Below are positions 23,368 through 30,869 of a stretch of 64,000 nucleotides of DNA, in pieces (position 1 is the stretch's first letter; the number at the start of each line of letters is the position of its first letter). A program made the translations under genes and the position numbers. The stretch lies in contig CAJULP010000094.1 in assembly GCA_910587295.1 (NCBI GenBank), positions 1 through 64,000 of the forward strand, read 5' to 3'. Under the pieces are notes generated by a model that saw only the letters and a list, made by a program, of their open reading frames with translations, had not been told where the DNA came from and searched no databases. Source of the DNA: an uncultured Lachnospiraceae bacterium. GTDB taxonomy: Bacteria; Bacillota; Clostridia; Lachnospirales; Lachnospiraceae.

Positions 23368-25506
23368 CTATCTACATAAATCAGCCATTTCTGTAGGAAT
23401 ATATGCTTTTGCCTTCAGCTTCTTTTCCTCTTTATACCGATTTGTGTACGTTTTTTCATCTTTGTTATATTCTTTTTCAGCACAAGATAGCATTAAATCT
23501 CTTGTAACTGATGATCGCTTTTCTTTATTCAAAGCCGTTTGAGCTCGATCCAATAGCGGGAAGTCCATCATAAGTAATTCAAGGTCAGAAAAGTCCAAGC
23601 CATACGCCTTTGAAACAAGGACATCTATCTCCGCTCGCAGTATTTCCATTCTATCCCCAGTATAATAATCTGCGCGCATATCAGATACTTTTCTTGATTT
23701 TTCAATAATAGCTTTCGCTAATCTACTTTCTATATCAATATCCGGCATAGGCATGCTAAACAGCAAGAAATAGTTTACCGTTGTCGAAATAACCCGCCTT
23801 AATAACCAATCAAACACAAAGCTATTTGTCACCCCTAGCCAAAAATACATATAATCATCGCTATTATTTCCTTCGAAGCATATTGTTGGAACTTTGTTTC
23901 CACATACAACCATTGGTGGAATGATAGCACTCATCATAGCTCTTTCATTTGTTTGACCCGCTATATCACAATAGCCCACACGACATTGTTCTATTCTATT
24001 CTGAAGCTGGCTACTTAACTTATTTTTAGCCATATAAAACTGCGGCTGCAATTCATCACCTGCTGTCGGTATCCATTTTGCACTTCTTCCACTCCCGGAT
24101 TTATATGCTTTTGCACCGAAACGGAATTGCTGTACCATTCTTCCTTCAATTACAGGAATATCGCCTTCCGACTTTTCACTACAAAAATCTGAACGATTGT
24201 TTGTCATATCGACTTCTCTCGAAATATTAGCAAACCAATCATCTTTCCAAGAACGTCCATTTTTGCAAATTTTGAAAAATAGATTTTTTTCTTGTATAGT
24301 GCGACATTCAGGAATAGTTAGGTCTGGTCGAAACTGTTCTAGGTCATTCACATTAAAATCAATTTCATTTCCATATGTAATTTGAGTTCCATTAGTAGAG
24401 CATATTGAGAGTATTATCTCAGGACACCTTTTCTTTTTCACATTCACTTTATCATGAGATATGATTAAAAACTTAAACCTTGAATCGATTTCAAAAAAGC
24501 GGGCTTTATTATCTAGTAAGATATACTTTAATTTATTGCTATCTTTAATGAGGTATCTTCTTAGTGTTTCCGTTCCTTGTGAACGAATCAATCCGGCAGG
24601 AACAATATACGCCATATGACCACCGGGTTTGATTGAAGCCATAGCTCTTTGTAAAAAAGCCATATACATATCTGGTTCCGAATCTCCCAACAAGGTGTAT
24701 TTTTCTTTTAGGCATTTGCTATATCCAATCTGGTTTATCCTGTGCGTCTCAAATTCAGTTTCATCAAATTTCTCGTATTCTGAACCATAAACATGATTTG
24801 CACCATTACTATTTACAAACGAATGAAGCGATAATTTGGTTTTTCCCCAAGGAGGATTGCCAACTACAATATCGAATGTTAAATCATCCAATTTATCAGA
24901 AATTAAGCTGTCGCATATTTCCCAATTTTCATTCATCTTGATTAATGTCTGAACTGATGATGTATGAACTGCCAATGCAGCCCTTGCGCCACGCAAAGCA
25001 TAGGAAGATAAATCAAAAGCATAAACATGTTCAGACAGCCAGTTATCATAATTCTTAGGATATTTTGCGTAGTATCGTTCTGCAACACCAACTAATAATA
25101 TTCCTGTTCCTGCCGCAATATCAGCCAAATCACAATTTTTCTTTATATATATTTCACAGTCATCTGCTACAAATTCAGCGAGCCTAAAATCTGTATAAAA
25201 TGCTCCCTGCTTTTTCTTCTCGCTTATAGAAATAGGTTCCCTTGAAAGGCTTGAAATTACCATGGCGGGAGGAATGCCAGTAGCATTTATTTCTGCATAC
25301 AAATCTTGTCCTGCTTTTATAACTTCTTCAAATTTATAAGTAATAATGCCAAAAGCTGACCAATAATCTTTTATGTCAAAATTGCCGTACATAGATGCAC
25401 AAGCCTCAAGTACCAGTAATTTCTCCTCATAATCTGAGGAAAAATGTGATAGCACTTGCTCAGCTTTATTTAAAAGCGTTTGTTCATATGTCTGAGGTCT
25501 GCTCAT
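23368..25506 (-). CDS. Large N6-adenine DNA methyltransferase (gamma class)
   Basis: The 712-residue protein has an N-terminal helical region, a SAM-binding motif I DIAAGTGILLVG near residue 126, and the catalytic motif IV VVGNPPWGK near 215. A long target-recognition region follows (including GDIPVIEGRMVQQFRFGAKAYKSG) and a late NYFLLFSMPMP segment typical of Eco57I/TaqI-like and type IIG methylases. The layout matches stand-alone or type I/IIG methylases, but no nuclease domain is seen in it. It lies 2 bases after the D12 methyltransferase gene, in the same operon. It should modify an adenine, probably on the opposite strand or half-site from the D12 enzyme. Confidence 0.88.
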   Translation of the reverse strand: MSRPQTYEQTLLNKAEQVLSHFSSDYEEKLLVLEACASMYGNFDIKDYWSAFGIITYKFEEVIKAGQDLYAEINATGIPPAMVISSLSREPISISEKKKQGAFYTDFRLAEFVADDCEIYIKKNCDLADIAAGTGILLVGVAERYYAKYPKNYDNWLSEHVYAFDLSSYALRGARAALAVHTSSVQTLIKMNENWEICDSLISDKLDDLTFDIVVGNPPWGKTKLSLHSFVNSNGANHVYGSEYEKFDETEFETHRINQIGYSKCLKEKYTLLGDSEPDMYMAFLQRAMASIKPGGHMAYIVPAGLIRSQGTETLRRYLIKDSNKLKYILLDNKARFFEIDSRFKFLIISHDKVNVKKKRCPEIILSICSTNGTQITYGNEIDFNVNDLEQFRPDLTIPECRTIQEKNLFFKICKNGRSWKDDWFANISREVDMTNNRSDFCSEKSEGDIPVIEGRMVQQFRFGAKAYKSGSGRSAKWIPTAGDELQPQFYMAKNKLSSQLQNRIEQCRVGYCDIAGQTNERAMMSAIIPPMVVCGNKVPTICFEGNNSDDYMYFWLGVTNSFVFDWLLRRVISTTVNYFLLFSMPMPDIDIESRLAKAIIEKSRKVSDMRADYYTGDRMEILRAEIDVLVSKAYGLDFSDLELLMMDFPLLDRAQTALNKEKRSSVTRDLMLSCAEKEYNKDEKTYTNRYKEEKKLKAKAYIPTEMADLCR

Positions 25507-25508
25507 TA

Positions 25509-26540
25509 TTAATCCCCCATGAACTTTCTGTACTCAATCAGATACTCATTAACATCTGATCCGCTTGAGCTCGCGATTTGATTGGGACGATATTTACCTA
25601 TTGTTCCAATTTCGGTTATTTCCACATATCCTGTTTTTTCTAATTCCTTTTTTAATTCATCCAACTGAATATGTCCATCGTTACTATACGAAATCAAAAC
25701 TCTATCTGCCTTTTGAGAAATAACCAATTTTACAAGTGCCTTAAGAGCCTTTGTCTTATAACAGAACACAGATGCATTATCTTTCCAAGGTCGCAATCCA
25801 GCTACTCCTTCAACTATCGGCTCATCGCCTCTCACAATGGTTTCAAGAATGTGATAGTATGATGCGTATTGTCTTTTTGTATAAGGCGGATCAAAATATA
25901 CTACATCACACATCCTACTGTTTACTTGAAACACATCAAGATTGCTGACAGAATAGTTTACTGCATTTCTTCTCAATTCCAACGGTACAATATTAAGTTG
26001 ATTCATCGATTGTTGTGTCCATTTCGACAAAAAGCAACCGTATGTTCCAGCAATATTGGCAACATCATTTACCGCAAAAATGAGAGTAGCCAATAACAAC
26101 GAAAACTCCTTATCCGAAATAACGCCCTCTCGCTTCCATGCATGAATCAGATTCGTTGCACCGTCTATTCTTTGTGCATTATCCTCATTGAAGTATCTTC
26201 TTTCTATCCCAACCTGCAACGCTGACGCAGGCGAATATTCTCGCCATATGAATCCCTCTTTCCTTACTACACTTAATTTTTTTACTGCTTCGACATAACC
26301 ACCAAGAGCGGAAAAATCAACATCTTCCTCCGACAAAAGATGAGCTTCCGATACAACGGTAGCATTCATCATCATATCATTTATTCTAATGTTCCAACCC
26401 AAATCAGCTGCTTTGCTTGCCACAATACCTGTTCCGCTAAATGCATCAATAAAATAGCTGTCATCTGCCGTAGGCGCTCCAAGACATTTTATTATTTCAT
26501 TTGCTATTCTTGCTTTTGATCCTATATACCTATAGCCCAT
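25509..26540 (-). CDS. D12-class (Dam-like) N6-adenine DNA methyltransferase
   Basis: The 343-residue protein has all marks of the D12 alpha class: GYRYIGSKARIANEI at the start, SAM motif FIDAFSGTGIVASKAADLG near residue 31, a target-recognition domain in the middle, and catalytic VVYFDPPYTKRQYASYYHILE near 220. It is the first enzyme of the operon after the HTH gene, with a 38-base gap. Paired adenine methylases often protect the two strands of an asymmetric recognition site. Confidence 0.92.
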   Translation of the reverse strand: MGYRYIGSKARIANEIIKCLGAPTADDSYFIDAFSGTGIVASKAADLGWNIRINDMMMNATVVSEAHLLSEEDVDFSALGGYVEAVKKLSVVRKEGFIWREYSPASALQVGIERRYFNEDNAQRIDGATNLIHAWKREGVISDKEFSLLLATLIFAVNDVANIAGTYGCFLSKWTQQSMNQLNIVPLELRRNAVNYSVSNLDVFQVNSRMCDVVYFDPPYTKRQYASYYHILETIVRGDEPIVEGVAGLRPWKDNASVFCYKTKALKALVKLVISQKADRVLISYSNDGHIQLDELKKELEKTGYVEITEIGTIGKYRPNQIASSSGSDVNEYLIEYRKFMGD

Positions 26541-26578
26541 ATATTATCCATCCAATCTATAAATATGGATAAATACAA

Positions 26579-26779
26579 TTATTCATCAATTGCACTTTTA
26601 CCGCTATTCACCCAAGCATCAATTTCTGAACGCTTGAATTTCCACATTCTTCCTATCTTGTGTGCTGGCACTTCATTTTTAGGATCTTTTATCCAACTAC
26701 GCAAGGTTGTCGGCTTAATTCCAAGGTACTCAGCTGCGTCTTCCAACTTGATATAATTATCCTGATTAATCATATCCAT
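26579..26779 (-). CDS. Excisionase/MerR-type HTH protein heading the restriction operon
   Basis: The 66-residue protein is a single winged HTH of the excisionase family: NYIKLEDAAEYLGIKPTTLRSWI, then VPAHKIGRMWKFKRSEIDAWV. ATG 26779 follows GAGG by eight bases; the frame is open further upstream without a ribosome site. Given the promoter at 26823-26851 and its place before the methyltransferases, it probably controls expression of the operon, as small HTH control proteins do in many R-M systems. It could alternatively be a true excisionase for the element, since the comM junction is only 1 kb away. Confidence 0.75.
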   Translation of the reverse strand: MDMINQDNYIKLEDAAEYLGIKPTTLRSWIKDPKNEVPAHKIGRMWKFKRSEIDAWVNSGKSAIDE

Positions 26780-26822
26780 ATCGTTTTCCTCATCTTTATA
26801 AATCAAGCTGTTTACGTTTTTT

Positions 26823-26851
26823 ATAATATCACGGAAAAGGCAATTTATCAA
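26823..26851 (-). promoter_or_regulatory. Promoter of the HTH-methyltransferase-McrBC operon
   Basis: The minus strand has TTGATA (26846-26851), a 17-base spacer and TATTAT (26823-26828), 44 bases before the ATG of the HTH gene. Confidence 0.75.
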
Positions 26852-26967
26852 TCAGTTTAATGAGATTAATTAATATTTAACACCAGTTTTTTATATTAAT
26901 GTAAGGAGGCTAACGTATTCTCAACAGCACCCTCATTAATATTATAAAATTCGATATGTTTTTGTTA

Positions 26968-27165
26968 CTATAAATTATCAAAACTGTCCTCTATGCACTC
27001 CAAATAAATATGCTCATCATCATTCAAGTTGAGCAACTCCATATGATGCTCCACTGACAGTGCGTTCCGGTTTGTAACAGGCACGATTTCTCTTTCCCCT
27101 GTCATCCTATCCTCCCTCAGGTATTTCCGCACATTAACAAGAGCGAAATATATTTCCTGACTCAT
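26968..27165 (-). CDS. Small acidic protein near the element end
   Basis: The 65-residue protein reads MSQEIYFALVNVRKYLRED at the start and ends in an acidic DDEHIYLECIEDSFDNL. ATG 27165 overlaps the stop of the preceding gene by 4 bases (ATGA) and has AGGGG five bases upstream. No family is recognised. It forms a two-gene unit with the next protein, close to the attachment junction. Confidence 0.55.
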   Translation of the reverse strand: MSQEIYFALVNVRKYLREDRMTGEREIVPVTNRNALSVEHHMELLNLNDDEHIYLECIEDSFDNL

Positions 27166-27458
27166 ATTTTCCCCTTTCCTTTGTGGGCCTTCTTACGCCC
27201 GTTCATCTGAAATTCATCATGTGACATGATTCCGGATACTGCCGTTGCCAGATTACAAGCCGTCCCTTGGCCATGATACGCATCAGCAGCATTATGCTTA
27301 TGGTATATTGCGAAATGACGGAACGTGGGATATTCCCTTTCAAGCAGGTGCCAATAATGGCCTGTGTTTTTTGACTTCAAAGTGATTGCAAAAGCCCCTG
27401 TCTGCAGCACCTCAAAATAATTTCCTTCCAATTCTTTTATCTCTTCTTTCGTTATCAT
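27162..27458 (-). CDS. Small protein of unknown function near the element end
   Basis: The 98-residue protein is beta-rich at the start (YFEVLQTGAFAITLKSKNTGHYWHLL), has several histidines and tyrosines in the middle (FAIYHKHNAADAYHGQG) and a basic tail (NGRKKAHKGKGKI). ATG 27458 follows GGAG by six bases. It is the first gene inside the element after the comM break and is transcribed leftward with the small acidic protein. No function can be assigned. Confidence 0.55.
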   Translation of the reverse strand: MITKEEIKELEGNYFEVLQTGAFAITLKSKNTGHYWHLLEREYPTFRHFAIYHKHNAADAYHGQGTACNLATAVSGIMSHDEFQMNGRKKAHKGKGKI

Positions 27459-27517
27459 AACGGTCTCCTATGTAAAAATACGAATTAAAAGCCAGACAAC
27501 AATCGCTTTCTAAAGAT

Positions 27518-27542
27518 TTAACGATTGCCCAGCTATCGTTAA
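27518..27542. repeat. Perfect 8-bp dyad near the attachment junction
   Basis: TTAACGAT (27518-27525) and ATCGTTAA (27535-27542) flank nine bases. The stop codon of the truncated comM frame lies in the right arm. It lies in element DNA 150 bases from the junction and could be an arm-type or excisionase site. Confidence 0.45.
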
Positions 27543-28798
27543 AAAGAGGTGCAAAGTGCTAAATAGGACTGATTCCATTTTACCGCAACAGAAACCAAAA
27601 TCCAATAACCCACCTTACCAATCCCTTGAAATGCCTTATTTTCAGGCATTTCCTCAACTCTGCATTGTATCAATTTCGTTGTTGCGATGTTCATGGCCCC
27701 CACCATCATCACATCCGCCGGATAGTTAAAAAATCCGCTGCTTCTTGCAATCTGGATCTCTTTATCTTCTAAGGGCTGCCGGAGCAGATCGATGGTCTGC
27801 CTTTTAAATTCGGGCAGCTCGTCCAGGAAAAGGACGCCTCGGTGAGCAAGGCTGACCATTCCCGGCCTTGGCACCTTCCCGCCGCCTGAAAGCGCCTGGG
27901 GGGATATGCTGTGATGAGGACTTAAAAAAGGCCGCTCCCTCATCAGCACATTTTCTTTCGGCAGCTTTCCGGAAATACTGTAAAGAGAAGAAACTTCCAG
28001 GCTTTCTTCCCTGGTAAGGGGCGGGAGAATGGTAGGGATCCGCCTGGCAATCATAGTCTTTCCTGCCCCCGGCGGACCTATGATCAGCATATGATGAAAG
28101 CCTGCCGCCCCGATAAGGGCTGCCTGTTTCGCATATTCCTGCCCCTGAATCTGGGCAAAGTCAAGCCTTTTCCCCCCTTTTCCTTTACCGGAATGGGGTT
28201 TCTTATCCCGGCTGTTCCCGGGAAATGACACCCCATCGCCCTTTAGCGCCATCTGCCCGGAAAACAATAATTTCTCCTGCTTATCCTCAGGCAGATTCAA
28301 GTACTCGATCACCTGCGTAAAGCTTTGGGCACCTGCCACTTTCATCACTTCCACAGCCCCCGCTTCCCCGGCATTTTCCTCCGGCACCATGCAGCGGGTA
28401 ACCCCCGTCGCAGCCGCATGTACCATAATGGGTAAAACCCCTCTCACAGGCTTTAACCCGCCATCTAAGCTTAATTCCCCCAAAAACAGCCTTCCTGCAA
28501 TACTGTCTGCCGGAATCCTGCCTAAAGCGGCTAACACCGCAACCGCAATGGGCAGATCAAAGCCGGTTCCCGTTTTTCTGATTTCCCCTGGGGAAATGTT
28601 CACCGCTATGTGCATGGGCGGAATCTGGATACCCGAATTTTTAAGGACGATCCTTACCCGCTCCCCTGCCTCTTTTACCTCACTGCTTAAATTCCCCACC
28701 ATTACAAAACAGGGCAGACCTGGGGATAGATCCACCTCCACATGAGCCAAATAACTGTCAATTCCATAGACAGCGCCTGACAAGACCGTACTAAACAA
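27539..28798 (-). pseudogene. comM: comM (yifB) 5' part, truncated by element insertion
   Basis: The first 370 residues are a normal ComM/YifB magnesium-chelatase-like AAA+ protein: N-terminal Lon-protease-like domain (MFSTVLSGAVYGIDSYLAHV, SPGEIRKTGTGFDLPIAVAVL), Walker A IGPPGAGKTMIARR near residue 240, and GVLFLDELPEFKR. After MVGAMN, where the family continues PCPCGYY, the frame runs into 49 unrelated residues and stops at 27539. A full protein has about 510 residues, so the end of the AAA domain and the C-terminal domain are lost. TTG 28798 is the start, with AAAGGAGG six bases upstream. ComM is a branch-migration helicase in natural transformation. The remaining 3' part should lie left of the window. 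Confidence 0.93.
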
Positions 28799-28880
28799 CC
28801 GGCACCTCCTTTATCCGTTATGTGCATTACAAATCCGGGATCGTTTCTGATAAACCTGAATCACTGAACCAATAGAAAAA

Positions 28881-28924
28881 CAGATCTCCTTATTTCAGAT
28901 ATTTCTAATAATATAGGAGATCTG
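28881..28924 (-). terminator. Terminator of the AAA/PD-(D/E)XK gene
   Basis: CAGATCTCCT and AGGAGATCTG form a 10-bp stem with a 22-base AT-rich loop; on the minus strand TTTTTC follows. It lies 35 bases after the stop at 28959. Confidence 0.75.
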
Positions 28925-28958
28925 CAAAAAAATCAATTAAATTTTTATATTTTTTTAT

Positions 28959-30647
28959 CTATTTTTTTATCAAAACTTCCTTTCCTTCAAAGGCAAAGCC
29001 ATATTTCCGAATACGGCCACCATGGAATCCCCTGCTCTCCAACTCTGCCTGGTACCGCTGTTTATCAATCTGTTTCAGCGCAGCATCTGCAGTGTCCTCC
29101 AGAGATTTCTCTTCGCCAGAATCCCTAACTTTAAATTCTATGATTATAGCATTGTCCGTTCCGTTCTTCGGCTCCATCATCACATCATATCTTCCAAAAC
29201 CACTCTCCCGGTTGGATGTCATGATGTAACGGTCTGCCAATTCTATGGACAGCCCCAACACAAAGCCATGGTAAAACCGTTCCGGTTGCGTCTCCACAGA
29301 AGGATTTCTTCCACTGTCAAAATAACTGAATGTGGCCAGGGCCACGCAGTTCATGTAGGCATTCATGGATTTTACGTCATCCTGCAGCAATGCCTTAACA
29401 AACCCATTGTAGACCGTTCCCGTACCAGAAAACCATTTTCTGATCATCTTTTGGAACATGACATGCACTTCTTTATTTGTCAAAGCAAGCTCGTACAAAT
29501 CTCCTCCTGTCTCCTCGTTTAACGTGTAACTCTCAGCTTTCACATATCCACTGGCCAGAAACAGGCTCCAAATTGCGTTTTCATCTACATCCAATTGATC
29601 AAAAATAATCTGTTCATCAATTTCCTTATACAGATGCCTGCCTTTCAGCAGGTTTTCCATGGAAATTTTTATCTCTGCACTTCCTTCTCGAATCAGCTTA
29701 TCTACCAATCCGTTGCTGCTGGTGTTGGCCCAGTAGGTGGAAAGCCGTCCCAGTTTCAGATAGTTGATGATGGACCAGGGATTGTATATATCTCTGCATT
29801 TTCCAAAAGTAAATCCATCATACCATCTTTTGACATCAGTACGCCTATCCTGCATCCCATACTCTTCCAGCGCAGAATACACCTCTTCCTCCGTAAAGCC
29901 AAAGCAATCCGCATACATCTCGGATGTGGATGTCACAACTGTCAAATGATTCAAGTCAGAGAAAATCGATTCCTTACTTACCCTTGTGATTCCTGTCATA
30001 ACCGCCCTCTCCAGATAAGGATTCGCCTTAAATGTAGAATTGAATAGGCCTCTCATTAGTTCCACCATTTCATGCCAATAACCATACACCCAGGCTTCCT
30101 GAAGAGGCGTGTCGTATTCGTCCAACAAAATAATAACTTTTTTCCCGTAATAACCTGATAGATAACCCGACAGATTTTTAAGAGCGTACGCAACCTCAGA
30201 ATCCGTCATTTCTACCAAAACCTTTCGGAAACGTTCTGTTTCCCCTTCCTTTAGGCTCCCTCCTGTCAGCAGGAAATCATATCTGCGGTATACTTCTTCG
30301 ATAAGCATACAAATCTTTTCCCTTGCCGAGACAAAGGTATTGGCTTTTACATCCGCAAAGCTTAAGTAAATTACGGGCATACTTCCTTGAAGTTCGTGGT
30401 ATTTCTCATTCTTCCATATGGATAAACCCTTAAACACCTCTCCCTGCCCCGCATATTGTACAGATAAAAACCGCTCCAACATGTTCAGATTCAAGGTCTT
30501 GCCAAATCTGCGGGGACGGGTAATCAGTGTCACATCATCTCTGTTTTCCCACCACTGTCTGATAAAATCTGTTTTATCAATATAAAAGCTGTTTCCCATT
30601 ATCAGCTTCTCAAAACTCTGAATCCCTATTCCTACGGTTCTCGCCAT
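28959..30647 (-). CDS. AAA-ATPase-like/PD-(D/E)XK nuclease fusion
   Basis: The 562-residue protein joins an N-terminal AAA-ATPase-like domain (FYIDKTDFIRQWWENRDDV, P-loop TRPRRFGKTLNLNMLERF near residue 44, Walker B VIILLDEYDTPLQEA near 173) to a C-terminal PD-(D/E)XK nuclease-like domain (GRYDVMMEPKNGTDNAIIIE followed by FKV, and ADAALKQIDKQRY). This is the common PF09820/PF08011 pairing, abundant in gut Bacteroides and Clostridia in multiple copies. Its biological role is not established; a link to mobile DNA or defence is often suggested. ATG 30647 has GGAGG ten bases upstream. A decayed relative of its 3' part lies at 33405-33655. Confidence 0.9.
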   Translation of the reverse strand: MARTVGIGIQSFEKLIMGNSFYIDKTDFIRQWWENRDDVTLITRPRRFGKTLNLNMLERFLSVQYAGQGEVFKGLSIWKNEKYHELQGSMPVIYLSFADVKANTFVSAREKICMLIEEVYRRYDFLLTGGSLKEGETERFRKVLVEMTDSEVAYALKNLSGYLSGYYGKKVIILLDEYDTPLQEAWVYGYWHEMVELMRGLFNSTFKANPYLERAVMTGITRVSKESIFSDLNHLTVVTSTSEMYADCFGFTEEEVYSALEEYGMQDRRTDVKRWYDGFTFGKCRDIYNPWSIINYLKLGRLSTYWANTSSNGLVDKLIREGSAEIKISMENLLKGRHLYKEIDEQIIFDQLDVDENAIWSLFLASGYVKAESYTLNEETGGDLYELALTNKEVHVMFQKMIRKWFSGTGTVYNGFVKALLQDDVKSMNAYMNCVALATFSYFDSGRNPSVETQPERFYHGFVLGLSIELADRYIMTSNRESGFGRYDVMMEPKNGTDNAIIIEFKVRDSGEEKSLEDTADAALKQIDKQRYQAELESRGFHGGRIRKYGFAFEGKEVLIKK

Positions 30648-30869
30648 GGCAATATATCCTCCATACTCAAAAGACTCTCATTTACAAAAAATATGTTAGT
30701 CCAACTACATAAGCACTATAACCCAAACGGCAATGACAACTGCATTATTTCATCCATACCATTATTTTGTAGTATATTAGCCTGCAAACTCTTTTAATCT
30801 TGGTTATACATCATTCCCAATCTTTCACGCAGACTCACCCCAGCTCACACTTGTATTAGTATTGATTCT

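Larger units (their letters stand above)
1..27690. mobile_element. Right part of a prophage-like element inserted in comM
   Basis: The segment carries a phage replication, packaging and methylation block (1 to about 14.6 kb) followed by accessory regulator, restriction-modification and small genes up to the break in comM. The right boundary is set by loss of comM homology after the AMN of the expected AMNPCPCG motif, at about 27,690. The left boundary, integrase and structural genes are not in the window, so the size is unknown. comM/yifB is a known target for integrating elements, often through large serine recombinases. That the phage block and the accessory block form one element is an inference from their continuity and from the single comM break seen. 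Confidence 0.8.
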
